A stretch of 51,659 nucleotides of DNA from Nocardia carnea. GTDB lineage: Bacteria; Actinomycetota; Actinomycetes; Mycobacteriales; Mycobacteriaceae. The stretch covers positions 1-51,659 of the forward strand of contig NZ_JARWNW010000155.1 of NCBI RefSeq assembly GCF_029868325.1, written 5' to 3'. Both the position numbers and the translations under genes were made by a program. The notes below the pieces were generated by a model. The model ran no database searches and was not told the DNA's origin. It saw nothing but the letters and a program-made list of their open reading frames with translations. This document shows, one piece after another, positions 8,007-15,493 of this stretch. How positions within the stretch are numbered: the stretch's first letter is position 1; every line of letters starts with the position of its first letter.

Positions 8007-8660
8007 ATGCAGAGTGAGATCTTCGCCAACGAGAACATGGCTCAGCCCGCAACCGCGCCCGGGTTGACGGCGCAGAGCGCGAAAGCTTTGAAGTACGCCG
8101 TGAACGGTGAATGCCTCGCGCGGCAGGGTTCGATGGTTGCGTTCCGCGGGAACCTGCAGTTCGAGAAGAAGGGACAGGGGGTCGGGAAGTTCCTGCAGCG
8201 GGCGCTCACGGGTGAGGGGGTGCCGCTGATGGCGGTGCGGGGTCAGGGTGAGGCGTGGTTCGCACATTTCGACCGGAACTGTTTCCTCGTCGACCTGGTG
8301 CCCGGTGATGCGCTCACCATCAACGGCCGCAATATTCTGGTGTTCGATTCGAGCCTGCAGTACGACATCCGCATGGTGCAGGGCGTCGGAATGGCCGGTG
8401 GCGGGCTGTTCAACTGTGTGTTCACCGGGCAGGGGCGGCTCGGGCTGGTGTGCGCGGGGACGCCGATCATCATTCCCGTGCATCCGCAGGCGCCGGTTTT
8501 CGTGGATACCGATGCGGTGGTCGGATGGAGCGCGCAGCTGCAGACCTCGTTGAATCGTTCGCAGAGTTTCGGTTCGATGGTCCGTGGTGGTTCGGGCGAG
8601 GCATTCCAGCTGCGTCTCGATGGTGAAGGGTTCGTCATCGTGCAGCCCAGCGAGGCCTGA
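8007..8660 (+). CDS. AIM24-family protein
   Basis: 217-residue protein of the AIM24 (TIGR00266/DUF124) family, a beta-rich, trimer-forming tryptophan-RNA-attenuator-like fold found in bacteria and mitochondria; the bacterial role is unresolved. Recognisable features are VNGECLARQGSMVAFRG, FLQRALTGEGVPLM, the glycine-rich GGGLFNCVFTGQGRLGL and the C-terminal RGGSGEAFQLRLDGEGFV segment (two family blocks). The ATG at 8007 follows an AGGA ribosome-binding site and gives the normal N-terminus. It is a single gene, divergent from the microprotein/SDR unit, with about 190 bp of shared upstream DNA. Confidence 0.85.
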   Translation: MQSEIFANENMAQPATAPGLTAQSAKALKYAVNGECLARQGSMVAFRGNLQFEKKGQGVGKFLQRALTGEGVPLMAVRGQGEAWFAHFDRNCFLVDLVPGDALTINGRNILVFDSSLQYDIRMVQGVGMAGGGLFNCVFTGQGRLGLVCAGTPIIIPVHPQAPVFVDTDAVVGWSAQLQTSLNRSQSFGSMVRGGSGEAFQLRLDGEGFVIVQPSEA

Positions 8661-8702
8661 TCGAGGGCCGGCAAAAAAAGTTCCGGATATTTCCGGCGTG
8701 GA

Positions 8703-8729
8703 TGTCGAGAACGTCGTCACGGCTCCGTC
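8703..8729 (+). promoter_or_regulatory. candidate ECF42-dependent promoter
   Basis: TGTCGA at 8703-8708 and CGTC at 8726-8729, separated by 17 bases, 47 bp before the DGPF gene. From memory of published ECF42 work, these sigma factors recognise TGTCGA at -35 and a CGA/TC-type -10, usually upstream of their linked DGPF genes. The match and spacing suggest that the downstream sigma factor drives this operon itself. A small inverted repeat (CCGGA-TATT-TCCGG) lies just upstream. Confidence 0.6.
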
Positions 8730-8776
8730 CCAGGTGTGATCGACCAACCAGGGTCGGACATCGAAGGGAGAATCCC

Positions 8777-9184
8777 ATGGCCAAGTACCTGCTCCTCAAG
8801 CATTACCGCGGCGCTCCGGCGTCGGTCAACGATGTGCCGATGGACCGGTGGACACCGGCCGAGATCGAGGCGCATATGCAGTACATGCAGGATTTCGCGG
8901 ACCGCCTGGAGAGCACCGGTGAGTTCGTCGACGGTCAGGCGCTGGCGCCGGAGGGCGCGTGGGTCCGTTACGACGGCGAGGGGAAACCGCCGGTGACCGA
9001 CGGCCCGTTCGCGGAGACCAAGGACCTGATCGCGGGCTGGATGATCATCGACGTCGACTCCTACGACCGTGCCGTCGAACTGGCCGGTGAGTTGTCCGCG
9101 GCGCCCGGCGCGGGCGGGAAACCGATCCACGAATGGCTCGAGGTGCGCCCGTTCCTGACCGCCCCGCCGACCGTCACCGAGTGA
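8777..9184 (+). CDS. YCII-related DGPF-domain protein
   Basis: 135-residue dimeric alpha/beta-barrel protein of the YCII/DGPF family. It starts at the ATG at 8777, preceded by GAAGGGAG. Key features are the N-terminal KYLLLKHYRG strand, a helix (AHMQYMQDFADRL), VDGQALAPE, and the name-giving VTDGPFAETKDLIAGWMII motif. The last residue codons overlap the sigma-factor start by one base (TGATG). DGPF proteins are the standard partners of ECF42 sigma factors, although their biochemical role is not known. The pairing, tight coupling and upstream promoter make a two-gene sigma/partner module. Confidence 0.92.
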   Translation: MAKYLLLKHYRGAPASVNDVPMDRWTPAEIEAHMQYMQDFADRLESTGEFVDGQALAPEGAWVRYDGEGKPPVTDGPFAETKDLIAGWMIIDVDSYDRAVELAGELSAAPGAGGKPIHEWLEVRPFLTAPPTVTE

Positions 9185-10353
9185 TGACCGCCGACGCGCT
9201 GGACGCGGGCCGGCTGCGGGACCTGATCCCCGGGGTCCTGGCGGCCCTCGTCCACCGCGGGGCGGATTTCGCGACCGCCGAGGACGCCGTGCAAGAGGCG
9301 CTGCTGCGGGCCGTCGATACCTGGCCGCGGCAGCAGCCCGACGATCCCAAGGGCTGGCTGATCACCACGGCGTGGCGGTGTTTCGTGGATCTGGCCCGCT
9401 CCGAAACCGCACGACGCAACCGAGAGCTACGGCTATCCGAGGAACCGGCGGCGGGACCGGCCGCATCGGAGGACGAAACGCTGCGGTTGTATTTCCTGTG
9501 CGCACACCCGAGCCTCACGCCCACCTCGGCGGTGGCGCTGACACTGCGGGCCGTCGGCGGTCTCACCACCCGCCAGATCGCGCAGGCCTACCTGGTACCC
9601 GAAGCCACCATGGCGCAGCGGATCAGCCGGGCCAAACGCACCGTGAGCGAGGTCCGGCTGGACACTCCCGGTGATCTGCGCACCGTGCTGCGGGTGCTGT
9701 ATCTGGTGTTCAACGAGGGATACAGCGGCGATATCGACCTGGCCGCGGAGGCGATCCGGCTGGCCCGCCAGCTCATCGCAACCACCGGCGACCCGGAGGT
9801 TGCGGGCCTGCTGGCGCTGTTCCTGCTGCACCATGCCCGGCGCCCGGCCCGCACTCGCGCGGACGGCAGCCTGGTGCCGCTGGCCGAACAGGACCGCGCG
9901 CTGTGGCGCCGCGACCTGATCGCCGAGGGCGTGACCATCCTCCAGGCGGCGCTGGCCCGCGACCGGCTCGGCGAGTACCAGGCACAGGCGGCGATCGCCG
10001 CACTGCACGCCGACGCGCAAACAGCCGAGGAGACCGACTGGGTGCAGATCGTCGAATGGTACGACGAGCTGATCGCGCTCACCGGCAGCCCGATCGCCCG
10101 GCTCAACCGTGCGGTGGCCGTCGGCGAAGCGGACGGTCCACAAGCGGGTCTCGCGGCGCTCACCGAACTCGACCCGGAACTCCCCCGGTACACCGCGTCC
10201 GCCGCCTACCTCCACGAACGGGCGGGCGATACCGCCGCCGCGGCGCAGCTCTACGTGCAGGCCGCCGACCGAGCGCAGAACCTCGCCGAACGCAACCACC
10301 TCACACTCCGCGCCGCCACCCTCCATCAGCGCCTTCGGGATGACGGGAGCTGA
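9184..10353 (+). CDS. ECF42-type sigma factor with C-terminal TPR domain
   Basis: RNA polymerase sigma factor of the extracytoplasmic-function class, 389 residues, about twice the length of a minimal ECF. Region sigma-2 (residues ~10-80) holds DAVQEALLRAVDTWP and PKGWLITTAWRCFVDLAR, and sigma-4 (~105-150) holds GLTTRQIAQAYLVPEATMAQRISRAK, split here as GLTTRQIAQAYLV and EATMAQRISRAKR. From ~165 onward the protein is a helical tetratricopeptide-like extension (LYLVFNEGYSGD, ALNRAVAVGEADGP-type segments) ending near 389. This architecture plus the adjacent DGPF gene defines ECF42. No anti-sigma gene is present, consistent with control through the TPR tail. The start codon overlaps the upstream stop. 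Confidence 0.92.
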   Translation: MTADALDAGRLRDLIPGVLAALVHRGADFATAEDAVQEALLRAVDTWPRQQPDDPKGWLITTAWRCFVDLARSETARRNRELRLSEEPAAGPAASEDETLRLYFLCAHPSLTPTSAVALTLRAVGGLTTRQIAQAYLVPEATMAQRISRAKRTVSEVRLDTPGDLRTVLRVLYLVFNEGYSGDIDLAAEAIRLARQLIATTGDPEVAGLLALFLLHHARRPARTRADGSLVPLAEQDRALWRRDLIAEGVTILQAALARDRLGEYQAQAAIAALHADAQTAEETDWVQIVEWYDELIALTGSPIARLNRAVAVGEADGPQAGLAALTELDPELPRYTASAAYLHERAGDTAAAAQLYVQAADRAQNLAERNHLTLRAATLHQRLRDDGS

Positions 10354-10712
10354 ACACCTGTACCCGTGGTAGCCCGAGCTAGGCGCTGTCCCGTGGTCCC
10401 ACACAGCGTCGATGTCGGCTTCCGGAAGCAAGCCGAGTACGCGGTCGCACCATCGCCGGGCCGCGGTGAGCGCAGCCTCGAGACCATGGTGACCCGCTCC
10501 AGGGACTCTTGTTGCTGCGCGCGGTCGACCGTTTTCCCCTCAGGGCCGGGGTCACCAACGACGTCGGCAAGGCACGACTACAGGCAGAAATGCCAATTGC
10601 GGCCGGCCGGGTATTTATCGTGCCAGGCCCGGCCCGCTCGCGAGTTGGACGAGCTGCCGCGTGTGCGAGGTCGCCACACTGCGGTCGCGGGATCCGGTCC
10701 GCGATAGGCGGA
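10354..10712. other. intergenic stretch with possible decayed coding sequence
   Basis: 359 bp between the sigma factor and the convergent toroid-fold gene. No intact gene is convincing. Read on the minus strand, two overlapping frames look protein-like: one carrying QQQESLERVTM (about 10480-10520) and another carrying RRWCDRVLGLLPEADIDAVW (about 10395-10470). They are in different frames and neither has a good start. A frameshifted gene remnant is possible but weakly supported. Confidence 0.25.
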
Positions 10713-11567
10713 TCAGATCCTGCCGTGTTCGCGGAGCGTGCTGATATTGCCCAGGGTCACCACGCCGCGCCATTCCACGGTCTGGCCGGGCGTGAAGTGC
10801 AAGAAGTCGAAATCCCAGCCGCCGTCGTCCAATTGCTCGCGTTCGAGCCGGTCCAGATCCGCGGCGATCGTTTGTTCGTCGAACAAGGCCCGGCTCGGTG
10901 CCGCCGGGCGCGGGGACAGCGCGAGTGGGCCGATCTGCTCGTTCTCGACACCACCTTCGACCGGTACCGTGCCGTCGTCGCGGATCGCGGCCCGGAAGCG
11001 TTCGACGGCCGCGGCGGCGCGGGCGGGGTCGGGTACGGCATCGAGGAATTGCAGCGCGAATTTCACGGTGTAACCGGCAGGGGCCTCGGCGGCGTCGATC
11101 CGGTTCCAGCACCATGTTGTCGCCTTGTCGAGCCATGGATGTTGCACTCCGAGCCGCCACAGGCCGGCAGCGAGAGCGTAGGTGAGGAATCCGGCCTCCG
11201 GGTCCGGGGCCATCCACGGGGCGTGCGGGTGGCCCGTAGCCGACGACAGGACGGTCGGCACGCCACCGTCGGGGTCGGCGATACCGGCGATCCAGTCGGC
11301 CAGCCCGGTGACCATCGGATCTCCGGCCGCATCCAGTTCGGCGAAAATTTCCAGCGCGGACAGTGCCGCCGACGGCTGGCTACCGGGGCAGCGCACATCG
11401 GGTTCCAGCGCGTGCCCGAATCCGCCGTCGGGGTTGCGGTAGGCGGCGAGTGCGGTGCGGACGGGTTCGACGGGGCCGTTGTCGAGGAGTACGGCGAGCC
11501 GGTGCCGTTCCAGGACGCGGGCGCTGGACTCGATGTACTGCCGGGCGGCGGCGAGGTCGATGCTCAT
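10713..11567 (-). CDS. prenyltransferase/terpene-cyclase-like toroid-fold protein
   Basis: 284-residue protein with repeated helical segments resembling the alpha-alpha toroid of squalene cyclases and prenyltransferase beta subunits. Repeat-like glycine turns are visible at RNPDGGFGHALEPD (residues ~44-57), DPDGGVPTVL (~97-106) and QLDDGGWDFDF (~245-255), the QW-like positions of this fold. It lacks the DxDD motif of squalene-hopene cyclase, so cyclase activity is not implied; the family is usually annotated as hypothetical. The ATG at 11567 gives the family-like MSIDLAAARQYIESSARVLERHRL start. It lies 10 bp downstream of the AraC gene in the same direction, suggesting joint expression. Confidence 0.72.
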   Translation of the reverse strand: MSIDLAAARQYIESSARVLERHRLAVLLDNGPVEPVRTALAAYRNPDGGFGHALEPDVRCPGSQPSAALSALEIFAELDAAGDPMVTGLADWIAGIADPDGGVPTVLSSATGHPHAPWMAPDPEAGFLTYALAAGLWRLGVQHPWLDKATTWCWNRIDAAEAPAGYTVKFALQFLDAVPDPARAAAAVERFRAAIRDDGTVPVEGGVENEQIGPLALSPRPAAPSRALFDEQTIAADLDRLEREQLDDGGWDFDFLHFTPGQTVEWRGVVTLGNISTLREHGRI

Positions 11568-11577
11568 ATCCCGGAGG

Positions 11578-12285
11578 TTAGGCAGCTGTGAGGGTGGCGT
11601 CTTCCAGAAATCGGACAGGGGTGAGGCCGGTGAGGTGCCGGACCTCGTCGGTCATATGCGCCTGGCCCGCGTAGCCCGCCGCGTACGCGCGGTCCGCCAG
11701 TGATTCCCCGTCTGCCGCGACCAGCCGGCGCAGCCGGGCGACGCGAGCGAGGAACTTGGGCCCGTACCCCACTGCCGCCGTGACCCGGCGGTTCAGTTGG
11801 CGCTCGCTGACTCCCAGGTCGGCGGCGACGGCCGAGACCCGGGCGCGCGGAACGACCAACCGGCGCACCGCGGCGCCGACCAGCGGATCCGGTTCGGCCT
11901 TGCGGTGCAGCACGGTTTCGGTCAGCAGCTGCAGCCGTACCGCCGGGTCCGCAGCTTCGGGGCGATCGGGCCAGTCCGCCACCGCGGGCCAGAGCTCGGA
12001 CAGCGGCACTTGCCGATCGCGTACCTCGTCGGCGGGTACCCCGAGGAGACGTCCGGCCACTCCGGGCCGCAATCGCAGACCTCCGGCCCGTTCGCCGACC
12101 GCCGCCCACATCATCGGCTCGGTATCGGCGCCGACCACCAGCAGGTGCCGGCCGAGCCAGACCAGATCGACGCATCCGTCCGGTATGACACGCTGCGTGC
12201 CGTCGACGAGAGCATCGCTTTCCCACACGCACGCCACCACCGGCTCCACCCCGGCCGGGGGCCGGTACTCACGGTAAGCGCCCAC
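11578..12285 (-). CDS. AraC-family transcriptional regulator
   Basis: 235-residue regulator with a GTG start at 12285 (VGAYREYRPP), a typical beginning for this subgroup. The N-terminal half (1-130) is a sensor-type domain (RVIPDGCVDLVW, LGVPADEVRDRQVPL) seen in many actinobacterial AraC proteins. The C-terminal DNA-binding domain (~147-228) holds two helix-turn-helix units, RVSAVAADLGVSERQLNRRV and ESLADRAYAAGYAGQAHMTDE, ending in the conserved GLTPVRFL. The likely targets are itself and the 10-bp-downstream toroid-fold gene. No ligand can be proposed. Confidence 0.88.
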   Translation of the reverse strand: MGAYREYRPPAGVEPVVACVWESDALVDGTQRVIPDGCVDLVWLGRHLLVVGADTEPMMWAAVGERAGGLRLRPGVAGRLLGVPADEVRDRQVPLSELWPAVADWPDRPEAADPAVRLQLLTETVLHRKAEPDPLVGAAVRRLVVPRARVSAVAADLGVSERQLNRRVTAAVGYGPKFLARVARLRRLVAADGESLADRAYAAGYAGQAHMTDEVRHLTGLTPVRFLEDATLTAA

Positions 12286-12350
12286 GGCTCGACTGTAACC
12301 GGGGCCGGCGACACTCTTCGCTGCGCGGGCCACGACCGCCGGGGCCGCGA

Positions 12351-12752
12351 TCAGCGCTTTCGGCGCGGTTGCCGATCGGCGTCGTAGGCGCGACGCGCCC
12401 GTTCGACCTGTTCGAGGTTGCCCGACCAGTCGGCCAGGGCCGCGAACAGCGGCGCCAGGCTGCTTCCCAGCTCGCTGATCTCGTAGACGACCCGGGGCGG
12501 AACCTCCGGATAGTAAGTGCGCATGACCAGCCCGTCGCGTTCGAGCTGCCGCAGGCGCTCGGTCAGCACCTTCGGACTGATCGTGGTGATCAACCGCTGG
12601 AGTTCGACAAAGCGTTGCGGCCCTTGATAGTGCAGCACCCACAGGATCGGTGTTGTCCAGCGGCTGAACACCACATCGACTACCGGCGCGATCGGGCAGG
12701 CGTTCTCCGGAGCGATATCGCCGCCCGGCTCCCAGGATGAGGTTTCGGTCAC
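12351..12752 (-). CDS. HxlR-family winged-helix regulator
   Basis: 133-residue MarR-like winged-helix repressor of the HxlR family, GTG start. Signature elements are ENACPIAPVVDVVFSRWTTPIL at the N-terminus (the Cys in this position is redox-sensitive in some HxlR proteins), FVELQRLITTISPKVLTERLRQLERDGLV as the recognition region (quoted in parts: LQRLITTISPKVL, LRQLERDGLV), and the YEISELG wing. It is divergent from an NmrA-like reductase; an 88-bp intergenic space carries candidate operators. HxlR repressors commonly control such a divergent oxidoreductase in response to electrophiles or oxidants, which is the inferred role here. Confidence 0.9.
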   Translation of the reverse strand: MTETSSWEPGGDIAPENACPIAPVVDVVFSRWTTPILWVLHYQGPQRFVELQRLITTISPKVLTERLRQLERDGLVMRTYYPEVPPRVVYEISELGSSLAPLFAALADWSGNLEQVERARRAYDADRQPRRKR

Positions 12753-12782
12753 AATACGGCCCTACCTCCAATACTTTCCTCT

Positions 12783-12810
12783 AGGTACCTACTGTCTTTC
12801 GAATAGTACC
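12783..12810. promoter_or_regulatory. candidate HxlR operator
   Basis: In the 88 bp between divergent hxlR-type and NmrA-like genes. It contains a perfect 8-bp palindrome AGGTACCT (12783-12790) and nested arms GGTAC...GTACC (12784-12788 and 12806-12810) and TACT...AGTA (12790-12793 and 12805-12808). The GTAC-type half-sites fit known HxlR-family operators. Confidence 0.45.
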
Positions 12811-12840
12811 GTCGCCTCACCGAACTCGAAAGGACAAAAC

Positions 12841-13665
12841 ATGATCGTGGTGACCGGAGCGACGGGCAATGTCGGACGACCGCTGATGCAGGCGCTGGCC
12901 GCGACGGGAAGGAAGGTCCGTGCCGTCTCCCGCACAGCGGCGGCAGACCTCCCGGCCGGTATCGAACACCGGCGGGCCGACCTGCTACGGACGGAGGAAC
13001 TGGAGCCGGCCCTCACCGGAGCACAGACCGTCTTCTTGCTGACCTCGGGTGAATTTCTCGGCGCCCGCGGAGATCTCGGCGCAGTGGTGAAGGCGGTCCG
13101 CAGCGCGGGCGGACGCCGGGTGGTACTGCTGTCCTCACAGGGTGTCGGCACCGGGAATCATCCCTCGGAAGCAGAAGACGCCGTGCGGGATTCCGGGCTC
13201 GAGTGGACGATATTGCGGCCGGGGAATTTCGCCTCCAACGCTCTGCAGTGGGCGGAATCAGTGCGCAGCGAGCGCGCGATCGCGGCCCCGTTCGCCGATA
13301 TCGCACTGCCCGTGATCGATCCGGCCGATATCGCCGCGGTGGCCGCCGCCGTTCTGCTCGACGACAGCCACGGCAGCAAGACGTATGAACTCACCGGACC
13401 CGAGCCGGTTTCACCCCGGCAGCAGGCTGCCACCCTCGGCGCGACACTGGGTGAACCGGTGCGTTTCACCGAGCTGTCGCGCGCGCAGGCGCGGCAACGG
13501 ATGGTGCAGTTCATGCCCGCACCGGTGGTCGAATCCACACTGGACATGCTCGGCAACCCGGCTCCCGCGCTACAGCAGGTCAGCCCGGACGTCGATAAGG
13601 TTCTGGGCCGGGCACCGCACACCTTCGCCGAGTGGGCGGTACACAATTCGGCGGCGTTCCGGTAA
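12841..13665 (+). CDS. NmrA-like NAD(P)H-binding oxidoreductase
   Basis: 274-residue atypical SDR of the NmrA/QOR2-like group. It begins directly with the dinucleotide motif VTGATGNVGRPL (residues ~4-15), GxxGxxG form. It shows VFLLTSGEFLG, VVLLSSQGVGTG, the substrate-pocket segment WTILRPGNFASNALQW and IDPADIAAVAAAVL, all standard for this family. Related proteins are NAD(P)H-dependent quinone or azo reductases, or redox sensors. The ATG has a GAAAGGA ribosome-binding site. It is divergent from an HxlR repressor with palindromic sites between, so it is probably induced by the compound it reduces. Confidence 0.87.
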   Translation: MIVVTGATGNVGRPLMQALAATGRKVRAVSRTAAADLPAGIEHRRADLLRTEELEPALTGAQTVFLLTSGEFLGARGDLGAVVKAVRSAGGRRVVLLSSQGVGTGNHPSEAEDAVRDSGLEWTILRPGNFASNALQWAESVRSERAIAAPFADIALPVIDPADIAAVAAAVLLDDSHGSKTYELTGPEPVSPRQQAATLGATLGEPVRFTELSRAQARQRMVQFMPAPVVESTLDMLGNPAPALQQVSPDVDKVLGRAPHTFAEWAVHNSAAFR

Positions 13666-13683
13666 TCGGACCGGGCGCGGCGG

Positions 13684-14043
13684 TCAGCGGCAGCAGTTGG
13701 GGTCCAGTACCACGCACAAGGCGGCGAGTGCGTCGCGGTGGGCGCGGTGGACGACGTTCATACCGTTGCGTTCGGAGGTGATCAGGCCCGCTTTGCGGAG
13801 CTGGGTCAGATGATGGCTGACGGTGGATTCGGACAGGTCGACCGCGGCGGCGAGGTCGCCACCGTTGGCGCCGGCGACCGGGTCGGCCAGCAGCAGCGAC
13901 ATGAGTTTGACCCGGACCGGGTCGGCGAGTGCTTTCAAACGGAGCGCGACGTGCAGGGCCGCCTCGTCGTCGATGGGACCGGCGGCTACCGGGGCGCAGC
14001 AGACGGGGGCGGTCGTATCGATGACGGGTAGCGCTTTCGGCAT
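13684..14043 (-). CDS. ArsR/SmtB-family metalloregulator
   Basis: 119-residue ArsR-family repressor. The N-terminus has a vicinal Cys pair (APVCCAPVA) and the C-terminus ends NCCR, so candidate As(III)/metal ligands sit at both ends rather than in the recognition helix. The winged helix spans RLKALADPVRVKLMSLLL through DLSESTVSHHLTQLRKAGLI and the wing SERNGMNVVHRA. It is divergent from an arsI/cadI-type gene across a 97-bp space with a near-perfect 18-bp inverted repeat. The inferred role is derepression of arsI by arsenite or methylarsenite. It differs from the second ArsR in the window (17840-18208), whose ligand motif is CVCD. Confidence 0.9.
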   Translation of the reverse strand: MPKALPVIDTTAPVCCAPVAAGPIDDEAALHVALRLKALADPVRVKLMSLLLADPVAGANGGDLAAAVDLSESTVSHHLTQLRKAGLITSERNGMNVVHRAHRDALAALCVVLDPNCCR

Positions 14044-14065
14044 ACTGCGATACTACCGACAGTAT
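14042..14065. promoter_or_regulatory. small inverted repeat at arsR start
   Basis: ATACTG at 14042-14047 and CAGTAT at 14060-14065, perfect 6-bp arms with a 12-base spacer, overlapping the arsR start codon. It could be an additional regulatory site or the -10 zone of the arsR promoter. Confidence 0.35.
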
Positions 14066-14067
14066 TG

Positions 14068-14120
14068 ACATATGCCGAAAAGGTGGCAGACTCGGGCACA
14101 CTCACCTTTTCGACATATGT
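14068..14120. promoter_or_regulatory. ArsR operator in arsR-arsI space
   Basis: Arms ACATATGCCGAAAAGGTG (14068-14085) and CACCTTTTCGACATATGT (14103-14120) pair at 17 of 18 positions across a 17-base spacer. A TTGACA box at 14065-14070 abuts the left arm. Such long AT-cored arms with ATATG/CATAT are typical of actinobacterial ArsR sites. Each arm may bind one dimer, repressing both divergent genes. Confidence 0.75.
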
Positions 14121-14140
14121 AACACAACTGGAGGTTTGCG

Positions 14141-14650
14141 ATGTCTCGTGTACAGCTCGCTCTGAATGTCGACGATCTGGACCAGGCCGTCGGGTTCTAC
14201 TCGACCCTGTTCGGCGCCGAACCCGCGAAACGCAAACCGGGATATGCGAATTTCGCACTCGACGAGCCGCCGCTGAAGCTGGTGCTGATCGAGAACCCGG
14301 GCCAGGGCGGCAGCGTCAACCATCTCGGAGTGGAGGTCGAGTCCTCGGAGAAGGTCCACGCCGAGATCGCACGTCTCACGGAGGCCGGTTTGTTCACCGA
14401 GGAGCAGATCGCGACCACATGTTGCTTCGCCACCCAGGACAAGGTGTGGGTGACCGGACCGAACGCCGAACGCTGGGAGGTCTACACCGTCCTCGCCGAT
14501 ACCGAACACTTCGGCACCGCGCCCGAGCTCGCCGAGACAGATGACCGCGCAGCAGTGCAGGCCTGCTGCGGTACCGACGGCCGCGGTGCGGGTGACGCCG
14601 AGCAACAAGCTGCTTCCGCGGACGCGTGTTGCGCACCCGCTGCCCGGTAG
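14141..14650 (+). CDS. arsI: ArsI/CadI-family heavy-metal resistance protein
   Basis: 169-residue vicinal-oxygen-chelate fold protein related to ArsI, the Fe(II)-dependent C-As lyase that demethylates methylarsenite, and to CadI. Predicted metal ligands match the family in order: Gln5 (SRVQLALNV), His61 (NHLGVEV) and Glu113 (RWEVYTV). The methylarsenite-binding Cys pair is Cys94-Cys95 (ATTCCFAT). Beyond ~125 the protein has an extra Ala-rich tail with two further Cys pairs (ACCGT and ACCAP), which might store or deliver As(III); the tail is unusual in length. It has a strong GGAGG ribosome-binding site and is controlled by the divergent ArsR. A role in cadmium tolerance is the alternative. 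Confidence 0.88.
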   Translation: MSRVQLALNVDDLDQAVGFYSTLFGAEPAKRKPGYANFALDEPPLKLVLIENPGQGGSVNHLGVEVESSEKVHAEIARLTEAGLFTEEQIATTCCFATQDKVWVTGPNAERWEVYTVLADTEHFGTAPELAETDDRAAVQACCGTDGRGAGDAEQQAASADACCAPAAR

Positions 14651-14779
14651 CGCGGACTGCCGGTTCCTTGCGCCCGCGGCACCGGAGGTTGCCGCGGGCG
14701 CTGTTTGCCGGATGAGACGCGGGTAATCGGGTCCCGATATGCCGGTACACCGGCGATCCGTACGACGGGAACGGAAACC

Positions 14780-15478
14780 ATGGACGACTCCAGCGGCCAC
14801 AGCATGTTCGCCGACGAGGACGTGCGGATACCCCTCGGCGATATCCATCTCGACGCCCGGATCCGGCTGCCCGCGCCGGACTGCGGAATCGTCGTTTTCG
14901 CGCACGGCACCGGCAGCGGCCGGCACAGTCCGCGCAACCGGCACGTGGCCGCCGTGCTCGAGCAGGCGGGACTCGGCACCGTCCTGCTCGATCTGCTCAC
15001 CGCCGAGGAAGAGCACCGCGATCTGAGCACCCGGGAGCTGCGGTTCGATATACCGCTGCTGTCCGGCCGGCTGGCGGCGACGGTGGACTGGCTGGCCGGG
15101 CGGACCGCCACCGCCGAGAACCCGGTCGGCCTTTTCGGTGCGAGCACCGGTGCCGCGGCCGCACTCCGCACTGCCGCCGAGCGCCCGGCCGCAGTCCACG
15201 CCGTCGTCTCCCGCGGCGGCCGCCCGGACCTCGCGGGCGACGCCCTCTCCCGGGTCCGGACACCTACGCTGCTGATCGTCGGCGGTGCCGACGCCATGGT
15301 TCTGGATCTCAACCGGGACGCCCAGCAGCATATGACCGTGCGTCCGCGGCTGGAGATCGTGCCGGATGCCACGCATCTGTTCGAAGAACCCGGCGCGCTC
15401 GACCGGGTCGCCGCGCTCGCGACCGACTGGTTCCTGGCCAACCTCGGCACCGCCCCCACTGCGAGTCCGGCGTCCTGA
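14780..15478 (+). CDS. dienelactone-hydrolase-like alpha/beta hydrolase
   Basis: 232-residue cytoplasmic alpha/beta hydrolase. The oxyanion region is VVFAHGTGSGRHSPRN, the nucleophile elbow is GLFGASTGAAAALR (Ser in GAST), the acid is probably Asp in VGGADAMV, and the catalytic His lies in DATHLFEEPG. Many proteins of this type are annotated as dienelactone hydrolase or phosphoribosyltransferase-fused hydrolases; this one is stand-alone. The ATG at 14780 follows a GGAA-type site and gives the usual short N-terminus before VRIPLGDI. It lies 130 bp after arsI in the same direction, but nothing ties it to arsenic. Confidence 0.85.
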   Translation: MDDSSGHSMFADEDVRIPLGDIHLDARIRLPAPDCGIVVFAHGTGSGRHSPRNRHVAAVLEQAGLGTVLLDLLTAEEEHRDLSTRELRFDIPLLSGRLAATVDWLAGRTATAENPVGLFGASTGAAAALRTAAERPAAVHAVVSRGGRPDLAGDALSRVRTPTLLIVGGADAMVLDLNRDAQQHMTVRPRLEIVPDATHLFEEPGALDRVAALATDWFLANLGTAPTASPAS

Positions 15479-15493
15479 GCCGGGTCAGGCGCC
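15469..15493. terminator. hairpin between convergent genes
   Basis: GGCG-T-CCTGA and TCAGG-CGCC form a stem with one bulge and a 6-base loop. It includes the stop of the hydrolase (plus) and the stop of the small gene that follows on the minus strand. Confidence 0.5.

Noticed and set aside
7893..8747. Minus-strand frame opposite the AIM24 gene
   Set aside because: Gln/His/Arg-rich nonsense composition; the AIM24 gene on the other strand has ribosome-binding site and family motifs.
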